From: Sphingomonas sp. UBA4766
GTDB lineage: Bacteria > Pseudomonadota > Alphaproteobacteria > Sphingomonadales > Sphingomonadaceae
NCBI GenBank assembly: GCA_002403415.1
Contig: DHHS01000005.1
Location: 1 to 6,170 of the forward strand
Direction: 5' to 3'
Length of the DNA: 6,170 nucleotides
Position 1 is the first letter of the stretch, and each line of letters starts with the position of its first letter. Under the pieces are notes generated by a model. It saw only the letters and a list, made by a program, of their open reading frames with translations. It did not search any database and was not told the origin of the DNA. Shown one piece after another: positions 1 through 4,307 of this stretch. The position numbers and the translations under genes were made by a program.

Positions 1-90
1 TGCATCGGCCAAGGCGGCCGAAGGCGTCTGCGCAACGGCGGTGCCGACGCAGACGGTCGCGGCGAGCAGCGCCGCGAGGGTACGAGACAT
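1..90 (-). CDS. Exported protein, N-terminal 30 residues only (cut by window edge)
   Basis: An ATG at 90-88 opens a reading frame that stays open to the window edge. The 30 visible residues form a classic Sec signal peptide: MSRT, then a long Ala/Leu/Val core, then an AVA-Q cleavage site near residue 20, followed by QTPSAALADA. A good Shine-Dalgarno, AGGAG, sits 10 bases upstream (minus strand of 101-105). It is the next gene after the His-rich protein, 66 bases downstream on the same strand, so the two are probably cotranscribed. Its SD is partly buried in the hairpin at 103-161. By analogy with the rightward operon, where small exported proteins precede a TolC-family factor, it could be the outer-membrane component of a second RND system, but nothing in the 30 residues proves that. 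The export signal is well supported; the function is unknown. Confidence 0.7.
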   Translation of the reverse strand, partial: MSRTLAALLAATVCVGTAVAQTPSAALADA

Positions 91-102
91 AAATGGAATA
101 CT

Positions 103-161
103 CCTGACGTTCGCGATGTTCCGCGCACGGTCGTGCCGGGCGGAAGGATGGCGACGTCAGG
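103..161 (-). promoter_or_regulatory. Intergenic hairpin pairing an upstream stop region with a downstream SD (candidate translational coupling)
   Basis: In the leftward mRNA, CCTGACGT (161-154) is fully complementary to ACGTCAGG (110-103). The pairing continues as CGC (153-151) with GCG (114-112) across one bulged A (111). Inside lies a second stem, TTCCGC (145-140) with GCGGAA (124-119), topped by GCAC/GTGC (136-133 with 128-125). The 5' arm contains the TGA stop of the His-rich gene (159-157). The 3' arm contains the AGG of the AGGAG Shine-Dalgarno (105-101) of the next gene. A ribosome finishing the first gene would open the stem and expose the second SD. There is no U-run after it, so it does not look like a terminator. 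The pairing is seen directly; the coupling role is inferred. Confidence 0.55.
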
Positions 162-501
162 CGATTGGGGGTCTCAGGTCGCGCCCTGCCAGATAGGACG
201 ACGGCGCAACGACACGGCGAACCACATCCGGTTGAGAGGAACCAAGGGCGGGCGCGGCAGCCCATGTTCGCGCAGGCACGCCAAGATCATGCGCGTGCGC
301 GGTACTATGGTGATGCGGCGTGGCCTTGTCGCTGTCGCGCGGCACTTCATCCCCGTCCCCGGGGGCATGTCCGACCGACGTGCCATCGACGACTGTCACG
401 CACGCATCGATCTGCGCGGCATAAGCGATGGACGCGTGCGTCCCCGCCCAAAGGGTCAGGGCCAGCATCAGGCTGGCGATTGAGGCGAGCAGCTTGCGCA
501 C
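157..501 (-). CDS. Small exported His-rich protein with RPP tail, putative periplasmic metal-binding protein
   Basis: Predicted 114-residue protein starting at GTG 501-499. This start puts a basic VRK directly before a hydrophobic signal sequence (residues 4-28) with cleavage near AYAA-Q. An upstream TTG at 564 would add 21 residues with no sense as a signal peptide. The SD is weak (AGAG, 9 bases upstream). The mature part has a single Cys (C34) and a His cluster, H63-H65, H69 and H71, plus H45, in an otherwise polar, probably flexible chain. It ends in DLRPPIA. I do not recognise a named family; the build (signal peptide, metal ligands, RPP tail) recalls small proteins found with metal-efflux operons. 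His-rich composition beside a CDF gene and a Cd/Zn-type regulator suggests binding of Zn, Cd or Co in the periplasm. It lies 117 bases downstream of the CDF gene and 66 bases upstream of the next exported protein. Coding status is fairly sure, the function is inferred. Confidence 0.65.
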   Translation of the reverse strand: MRKLLASIASLMLALTLWAGTHASIAYAAQIDACVTVVDGTSVGHAPGDGDEVPRDSDKATPHHHSTAHAHDLGVPARTWAAAPALGSSQPDVVRRVVAPSSYLAGRDLRPPIA

Positions 502-569
502 AGGCGGTCGCTCTACGCGATTCAAGCGAAAGATCAACGGACAAGCCCCGCGCGCTTCAACCAAACAGC

Positions 570-615
570 ATTAAACGAGTTCTTTCGCCCGCTGAGACTA
601 TGGTCATATCTAGTC
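570..615 (-). promoter_or_regulatory. Candidate promoter and inverted repeat upstream of the His-rich gene
   Basis: The gap 502-618 is clearly more AT-rich around 560-630 than the flanking genes. On the minus strand TTTAAT (575-570) fits a -10 box in five of six positions. A weak -35, GTCTCA (598-593), lies 17 bases upstream. An inverted repeat GACTA (596-600) and TAGTC (611-615) with a 10-base spacer overlaps the upstream edge of that -35, where a regulator could bind. If real, the His-rich gene has its own promoter besides any read-through from the CDF gene. The repeat is seen; the promoter call is tentative. Confidence 0.25.
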
Positions 616-618
616 ACG

Positions 619-1284
619 TTATTCTGTATCTCTGGCGAAAGTCTTCAGCGCGATGACAGAAGTTGGACGCGCCATCCCGACCAACTCATCGCGTGCTTGC
701 TTGAGGATTTGAACACCGCCGGAAATCCCCAATGCGGCCATGATGGCAGCGACGAGGAGATCGGGCCATGGTGAACCGGTCCCGAGCACGCCAGCGGCCG
801 CTGCCAGGACCGCAAGGTTGCCGATGGCGTCGTTGCGCGAGCAGATCCAAACCGAGCGCATGTTCGCGTCGCCCGTGCGATAGCGGTAGAGCATGAGGGC
901 GACAGCACCGTTCGCGACAAGGGCGATCAAACCCACGACACCCATTGTTTCGGCATGCGGGATGCGCGTCCCAAAGATCGCCATGATCGTCGTGACCAAA
1001 ACATAAAGCCCGAACGCAAGAATGGTCGCGCCCTTGAGCAGCGCCGCCCGCGATCGCCAGCGCACGGCCATGCCGACGACACCGAGACTGATCGCATAGT
1101 TTGCTGCATCGCCAAGAAAATCGAGCGCGTCGGCCTGGAGCGACCGCGAGCCGGACGCGACGCCGGCAATGATCTCGCCCGCAAACATCGCCGCGTTGAT
1201 CGCCAACGCGATCCACAACACCTGCCGCCAGCGCGGGTCGGCGCTCGGGTCGCGCACCTCTGCGGTGCAGCTGCTACACACCAT
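619..1284 (-). CDS. Short CDF-family divalent cation efflux protein
   Basis: Predicted 221-residue inner-membrane cation diffusion facilitator that would export divalent metal (Zn, Cd, Co or similar) by proton exchange. Hydrophobic helices run at about 22-43, 49-74, 84-104, 112-133, 146-168 and 175-194, the six-helix CDF layout. The TM2 metal site is visible as D55xxxD59 in DALDFLGDAANY, preceded by D52. The TM5 half reads C148SRNDAIGN, so C148 and D152 face the usual site. The chain stops about 25 residues after TM6, so the cytoplasmic C-terminal domain of ordinary ~300-residue CDF proteins is missing. The N-terminus carries a C3xxC6 pair. The start is ATG 1284-1282, with GAGG (minus strand of 1293-1296) 8 bases upstream; a GTG further upstream at 1326 falls inside the operator and is rejected. 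The gene is divergent from the MerR gene, which should control it. The family is sure; metal specificity is inferred. Confidence 0.92.
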   Translation of the reverse strand: MVCSSCTAEVRDPSADPRWRQVLWIALAINAAMFAGEIIAGVASGSRSLQADALDFLGDAANYAISLGVVGMAVRWRSRAALLKGATILAFGLYVLVTTIMAIFGTRIPHAETMGVVGLIALVANGAVALMLYRYRTGDANMRSVWICSRNDAIGNLAVLAAAAGVLGTGSPWPDLLVAAIMAALGISGGVQILKQARDELVGMARPTSVIALKTFARDTE

Positions 1285-1316
1285 GTCATCTACCTCGACG
1301 AAACTAGGCCGACCGC

Positions 1317-1348
1317 CCATATGCACCCTGAAGTCACTAGAGGGTCAA
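1317..1348 (-). promoter_or_regulatory. MerR-type operator and promoter driving the CDF gene
   Basis: Positions 1325-1345 form a 21-base dyad, ACCCT-N2-AGT-N-ACT-N2-AGGGT, imperfect only at two paired positions on each side and centred on 1335. On the minus strand it sits between a -35 TTGACC (1348-1343) and a -10, either CATATG (1323-1318, 19-base spacer) or ATATGG (1322-1317, 20-base spacer). An over-long spacer filled by a dyad is the hallmark of MerR-activated promoters, and the ACCCT...AGGGT ends resemble operators of the PbrR/CadR/ZntR group as I remember them. Transcription would start near 1311, giving the CDF gene a leader of about 26 bases. The other end of the dyad lies only 6 bases before the merR start codon. 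Confidence 0.85.
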
Positions 1349-1351
1349 GCC

Positions 1352-1783
1352 ATGAAAATCGGCGAGATGGCGCGTGTAACGTCGACCAGGGTCGAGACGG
1401 TGCGCTATTATGAGCAGATCGGTCTGCTGCCGCCGCCAGCGCGCACGGCCGGCAATTACCGCGCGTATGACGAGGACCATCTGGCGCGGCTCTCGTTCAT
1501 CCGTCGCGCGCGCGATCTTGGTTTTTCGCTCGACGCGGTGCGCGAGCTGCTCGATCTGGCCAACGACCGGATCGCCGACTGCGCCGCAGTCGATGCTCTG
1601 GCGAGCCAGCACCTTGCCGACATCGACCGCAAGATGGTCGATCTGGCGCGATTGCGCGAACGGTTGGCCAGCCTGATCGACTCGTGCGCTGGCGGCGTCA
1701 TTACCGATTGCCGAATTCTTGAAGCGCTCGAACCGGGTGCACCGTCGGGATCGACCGCTTCGCGCGGGGAGCGTGACGCGTGA
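1352..1783 (+). CDS. MerR-family metal-responsive activator, CadR/PbrR/ZntR type
   Basis: Predicted 143-residue cytoplasmic dimeric regulator. Residues 1-70 form the winged helix-turn-helix DNA-binding domain (MKIGEMA, VETVRYYEQIGLL, NYRAYDEDHLARLSFI, RARDLGFSLDAVRELL). A long dimerisation helix follows at about 78-110, then a short metal-binding loop. Three cysteines are placed as in Cd/Zn/Pb sensors: C77 at the start of the dimer helix, then C112 and C120 in SCAGGVITDCRILEAL. CueR-type Cu(I) sensors would use two C-terminal Cys and lack the C77 equivalent, so a divalent metal is favoured. The start is ATG 1352, with GAGGG (1340-1344) 7 bases upstream; that SD lies inside the operator. Its stop overlaps the start of the ynfA-like gene by 4 bases. 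It probably activates the divergent CDF gene and may repress itself. Family assignment is sure; Cd, Zn or Pb cannot be separated from sequence alone. Confidence 0.93.
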   Translation: MKIGEMARVTSTRVETVRYYEQIGLLPPPARTAGNYRAYDEDHLARLSFIRRARDLGFSLDAVRELLDLANDRIADCAAVDALASQHLADIDRKMVDLARLRERLASLIDSCAGGVITDCRILEALEPGAPSGSTASRGERDA

Positions 1784-2103
1784 CGCCCGCCATATTCCTG
1801 ACCTATGTTGCCGCGGCGATCGCCGAAATCGGCGGCTGCTTTGCGTTCTGGGCCTGGCTTCGATTGGGTCGATCGATGCTATGGACGATTCCTGGCGTGA
1901 CCTCGCTGATCGGGTTCGCCTGGTTGTTGACCTTCGTCGACACACCAGCCGCGGGCCGTGCCGTCGCCGCCTATGGGGGCATCTATGTGGCGGCGGCGGT
2001 AGTATGGCTGACGGCTGTAGAAGGTGTTCGGCTCGATCGGTTCGACGTGTGTGGCGTCGGCCTTTGTCTGGCCGGTGCGACGGTAATTCTCTGGCCCCGC
2101 TGA
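1780..2103 (+). CDS. ynfA: YnfA/UPF0060-family small membrane protein
   Basis: Predicted 107-residue inner-membrane protein with four hydrophobic helices at about 5-26, 33-53, 60-82 and 87-105. It carries the family signatures: AEIGGCFAFWAWLR in helix 1, and PAAGRAVAAYGGIYVAAAVVW in pieces across helix 3, which align by eye with E. coli YnfA. YnfA is a small-multidrug-resistance-like protein reported to export cationic toxic compounds, and E16 matches the membrane glutamate expected in helix 1. The start is GTG 1780, overlapping the merR stop in a GTGA junction, with GGGGAG (1766-1771) 8 bases upstream, so translation is probably coupled to merR. Being in the regulator's operon suggests a role in metal or toxic-cation stress, but that is inference. 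The family call is strong and the length is normal. Confidence 0.92.
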   Translation: MTPAIFLTYVAAAIAEIGGCFAFWAWLRLGRSMLWTIPGVTSLIGFAWLLTFVDTPAAGRAVAAYGGIYVAAAVVWLTAVEGVRLDRFDVCGVGLCLAGATVILWPR

Positions 2104-2109
2104 CTGTCA

Positions 2110-2178
2110 AACATTGCCAAGATGGTGGATGTTATTGGCGGCTGGTGTAACCGTCTCGCGATATGCTACGTATCTCGC
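2110..2178 (+). promoter_or_regulatory. Candidate promoter region with dyads upstream of the Cys/Met-rich gene
   Basis: The 78-base gap after ynfA must hold the promoter if the copper-side genes are separately controlled. AACAT (2110-2114) and ATGTT (2129-2133) flank CCA (2117-2119) and TGG (2126-2128), forming an imperfect dyad. Further down GATATG (2160-2165) or TATGCT (2162-2167) could be a -10, and TTGGCG (2135-2140) lies 19 or 21 bases upstream, again longer than the normal 17. A second small dyad, GATA (2160-2163) with TATC (2171-2174), spans the -10 area, and TCTCGC is repeated at 2154 and 2173. None of these is a known operator to me. Confidence 0.25.
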
Positions 2179-2181
2179 TGC

Positions 2182-2508
2182 ATGAAGCGCTTGCTCATCC
2201 TGTTCCTGGCCTTGTTTGCCTTTGCCGCGCCAGTTCAGGTGCTCGCGGCGCAGACGATGTGCGCCAATACGATGCCGATGATGGCGTCGATGGATCACGG
2301 CATGAAGAAGGGCGGCTGCTGCGACGAGAAAAATAAGGCGTGCATGCAGGCATGCGATGCAACCTGCGCGGTCGCGATCGTGTTGCCGCCCCAGATGCCG
2401 GTTCGCGCTACTCTGGAGCCTGCCAGCCTGCCTGTCACGACCCTTGCCAGCTTGACGATCGCCAGGATCGCAAGCGGCCTCGACCGACCCCCTCGAACGA
2501 TCGTCTGA
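2182..2508 (+). CDS. Small exported Cys/Met-rich protein with RPP tail, putative periplasmic Cu/Ag-binding protein
   Basis: Predicted 108-residue protein. Residues 1-23 are a Sec signal peptide (MKRLL, hydrophobic core, QVLAA-Q cleavage). The mature part is packed with soft-metal ligands: M26, C27, M31, M33, M34, M37, H39, M41, C46, C47, C54, M55, C58 and C62. The last three cysteines are spaced C-x3-C-x3-C, one face of a helix. After residue 66 the chain is Pro-rich and ends SGLDRPPRTIV. Such a Met/Cys set is typical of Cu(I)/Ag(I) binding, and the gene heads a run leading to a cus-type operon, so a periplasmic copper or silver buffer or chaperone is likely. I recognise no named family (it is not CusF). 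The ATG at 2182 is chosen because upstream residues would block the signal peptide. No clear SD precedes it, so the mRNA may be leaderless or nearly so. Confidence 0.8.
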   Translation: MKRLLILFLALFAFAAPVQVLAAQTMCANTMPMMASMDHGMKKGGCCDEKNKACMQACDATCAVAIVLPPQMPVRATLEPASLPVTTLASLTIARIASGLDRPPRTIV

Positions 2509-2641
2509 CCCACACCCGTCTTACGGGCTGCCCAATTCGGATGTGTACGCCGCTGGCATTGGCCGGGCTGCACATGGATCAAGACATCGACTGGCCCGAC
2601 CCTCGAGCGGCGGGACCGGTATCAATTCGAGGATTTTATCC

Positions 2642-2944
2642 ATGAACCGTTTTTCCAACATCGTTTTCGCTGCCACTGCCCTTGTCGCCAGCGTCGCTGA
2701 TGCGTCGCCCACGTTCGCCGCCGACCGCGCCAGCGATGGGTATCACTGGGAATATACGCCAGGACCGCGCGGCACCGCGCGGAGAGTTGCTGACCGCGTT
2801 GCCAAGCCCATCACTATGGCGCGGGAAGCCGGCCATTGGCGCTTGGGTTTCGGGCCGCGTAGCACGCCGACCTGGGTTCCTGCCGACCGTCAGGCCCCGG
2901 TCGAGCAAATGGCGGACGCCATGCCGATGCCCAAAGCCAGCTGA
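2642..2944 (+). CDS. Unrecognised small exported protein
   Basis: Predicted 100-residue protein starting at ATG 2642 with GAGGA (2629-2633) 8 bases upstream. An in-frame GTG at 2543 is rejected because it would bury the signal peptide. Residues 1-27 look like a Sec signal peptide (MNRFSNIVF, Ala/Val core, TFAA-D cleavage; an earlier ADA-S site near residue 21 is possible). The mature part of about 73 residues is basic and polar, with an aromatic patch YHWEY near residues 34-38, GHWRLGFGPRST near 62-73, and a Met-containing end (MADAMPMPKAS). It has no cysteine and no transmembrane segment. I recognise no family. It sits between the Cys/Met-rich protein and the RND operon and is followed at once by a strong hairpin, so it is probably the last gene of a two-gene unit devoted to periplasmic metal handling. 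The function is unknown. Confidence 0.75.
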   Translation: MNRFSNIVFAATALVASVADASPTFAADRASDGYHWEYTPGPRGTARRVADRVAKPITMAREAGHWRLGFGPRSTPTWVPADRQAPVEQMADAMPMPKAS

Positions 2945-2951
2945 TCGGGAT

Positions 2952-2987
2952 CGACGCCTCTCTCGCTCATCAGCGGGAGAGGCGTCG
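2952..2987 (+). terminator. Strong hairpin, probable terminator after the two small exported genes
   Basis: CGACGCCTCTC (2952-2962) pairs perfectly with GAGAGGCGTCG (2977-2987). The stem continues inward through a T-G wobble and CGCT/AGCG to a CATC loop (2968-2971), giving a 16-pair stem with a 4-base loop. It begins 7 bases after the stop codon of the 100-residue exported protein. The bases after it, TCCTTATC, are only moderately T-rich, so termination may be partial and some read-through into the RND operon is possible. The stem is clear; the strength of termination is uncertain. Confidence 0.6.
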
Positions 2988-3001
2988 TCCTTATCGCGTT
3001 C

Positions 3002-3053
3002 GGGGACCAGCCAACGGCATGGTTCCCGCTTCCGTGATGGCCAGACATCTGGC
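3002..3053 (+). repeat. Two inverted repeats upstream of the outer-membrane factor gene
   Basis: GGGGACCA (3002-3009) pairs with TGGTTCCC (3020-3027), with one G-T wobble and a 10-base loop. Further on, GCCAGA (3040-3045) and TCTGGC (3048-3053) form an exact inverted repeat with a 2-base centre, ending 24 bases before the ATG at 3078. The second could be an operator for a dimeric regulator or a small RNA hairpin in the leader. I could not find a convincing -35/-10 pair between 2988 and 3077. The role is unknown. Confidence 0.35.
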
Positions 3054-3077
3054 TAGATCGTGCCTGGGGGACACAGC

Positions 3078-4307
3078 ATGCGCCGCTTTTTTGCGTTTTC
3101 GACCATAATGTCCTTGGCGAGCCCGGCCGTCGCCGGCCCGCTTACCTTCGCGCAAGCGCTCGCCCGCGCTGATCAGGATGCGCCGAGCATCGCCGCGCGC
3201 ACCGCCCAAATCGACGCGGCGCGCTCCTCGGCAATTGCCGCCGATCGGCTGCCCGATCCCAAGCTCGAGGTGAAGCTGCAGGATTTTCCCTTCACCGGTC
3301 CCGACGCAGGCAAGTTCAACAGCGACAATTTCACGATGGGGGTGGTGGGCCTCACCCAGGAGGTGCCCAACATCGCCAAGCGCCATGCCCGCGCCGCGCG
3401 CGCGACCGCCGATATCGGCATCGCCGATGCCGAGGCGGCCGCCGAACGTCGCCGGGTGCGCATCAACGCCGGGATGGCATGGATCGACCTGTATTTTGCC
3501 GAACAGCGCCTGGCGATCCTCGATCGGCTCGACCGGCGCCTGAACGATCTGGCGACGACCGCGCCGGCCCGACTGGCAAGCGGCAGCGCGCGTCCCGGCG
3601 AGGCGATCGAGCCGCAGCGACTGAAGGCCGAACTTGCCGATCGCCGCAGCGACCGGGTCGCCGAGATTGCCACCGCGCGCGCGAAATTGACCCGCTGGAC
3701 AGGTGATCCTGAACCGCAGGTCGCGGGGCCGCCCCCCGATCCCTCGCTTGATGCCGCCAGACTGCACGCCGGGCTAGCAACGCTCCCCGCGCTGCAGGTC
3801 AAGGATGCGCTGATCGGCCAGGCGGCGGCCGATGTTCGCCTCGCCCAGGCGGCGAAGAATCCCGATTGGGAAGTGAGCGGATCGATCGGCAACCGTGAGC
3901 CGCGCTATGGCAATCTGTTCTCGCTGGGTGTGAAGATCGACCTGCCGTTGTTCGCGGGGAAGCGCCAGAACCCGGTCATCGCCGCCAAGGCCAGCGAGAT
4001 GGCGCGCGCGCGGCTCGACCGGATCGATGCCGAGCGCGAGTTGATCGCCGCCCTCGACAGCGACCTTGCCGATCACCGGATGCACCATGAGCGCTTCGAC
4101 CGTGCGCAGACGACGCTGCTGCCGCTCGCCCGCGAGCGCGCCGAGCTCGACCGCGCGAGTTATGCCGCTGGGCGGATCGACCTCGGCATGGCGTTGCAAT
4201 CGGCAATCGCGCTCGCCGAGGCCGAAATCGACCTGCTCGATCGCCAGGCCGATGTCGCGCGCGACGGCGTGCGGATTATGCTCACCTACCAAGGAGACCG
4301 GCCGTGA
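3078..4307 (+). CDS. TolC-family outer-membrane factor of the Cus-type RND efflux system
   Basis: Predicted 409-residue outer-membrane channel subunit, trimeric by family, that lets the adaptor and pump eject metal across the outer membrane. Residues 1-19 are a signal peptide ending AVA-G. Two outer-membrane-efflux repeats follow. The first starts PLTFAQALARADQ (20-33) and includes MGVVGLTQEVPN; the second includes NLFSLGVKIDLPLFAG. Both are flanked by long Ala/Arg-rich helices. The length is normal for CusC/CzcC proteins. There is no cysteine anywhere, so no lipobox: unlike E. coli CusC it would not be lipid-anchored. The start is ATG 3078, with GGGGGA (3066-3071) 6 bases upstream; a GTG at 3060 would add six residues and spoil the signal peptide. 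The stop overlaps the adaptor start in a GTGA junction. The gene is functionally CusC by context, but sequence alone does not separate CusC from CzcC. Confidence 0.92.
   Translation: MRRFFAFSTIMSLASPAVAGPLTFAQALARADQDAPSIAARTAQIDAARSSAIAADRLPDPKLEVKLQDFPFTGPDAGKFNSDNFTMGVVGLTQEVPNIAKRHARAARATADIGIADAEAAAERRRVRINAGMAWIDLYFAEQRLAILDRLDRRLNDLATTAPARLASGSARPGEAIEPQRLKAELADRRSDRVAEIATARAKLTRWTGDPEPQVAGPPPDPSLDAARLHAGLATLPALQVKDALIGQAAADVRLAQAAKNPDWEVSGSIGNREPRYGNLFSLGVKIDLPLFAGKRQNPVIAAKASEMARARLDRIDAERELIAALDSDLADHRMHHERFDRAQTTLLPLARERAELDRASYAAGRIDLGMALQSAIALAEAEIDLLDRQADVARDGVRIMLTYQGDRP

Noticed and set aside
502..564. TTG start at 564 for the His-rich protein
   Set aside because: It adds 21 residues ahead of an otherwise standard signal peptide; the GTG at 501 fits better, although the SD is weak for both.
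165..656. 163-residue open frame on the plus strand
   Set aside because: It is Arg/Pro/His-rich with no domain and runs antisense to the His-rich gene, whose signal peptide and context are better supported.
1285..1326. Longer CDF start at GTG 1326
   Set aside because: It would place the first codons inside the MerR operator and -10 box. The ATG at 1284 has a good SD and matches the usual N-terminus of these proteins.
1337..2110. 257-residue open frame on the minus strand
   Set aside because: It spans merR and ynfA in antisense, is Arg-rich and low in complexity, and crosses the operator.
2515..2527. CCCGT-CTT-ACGGG hairpin after the Cys/Met-rich gene as a terminator
   Set aside because: The stem is only five pairs with a 3-base loop and no T-run follows; the next gene has an SD and likely shares the transcript.
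2533..2633. CAATTCG repeated at 2533 and 2623
   Set aside because: A 7-base direct repeat 90 bases apart is short enough to occur by chance and has no other sign of a mobile-element end.
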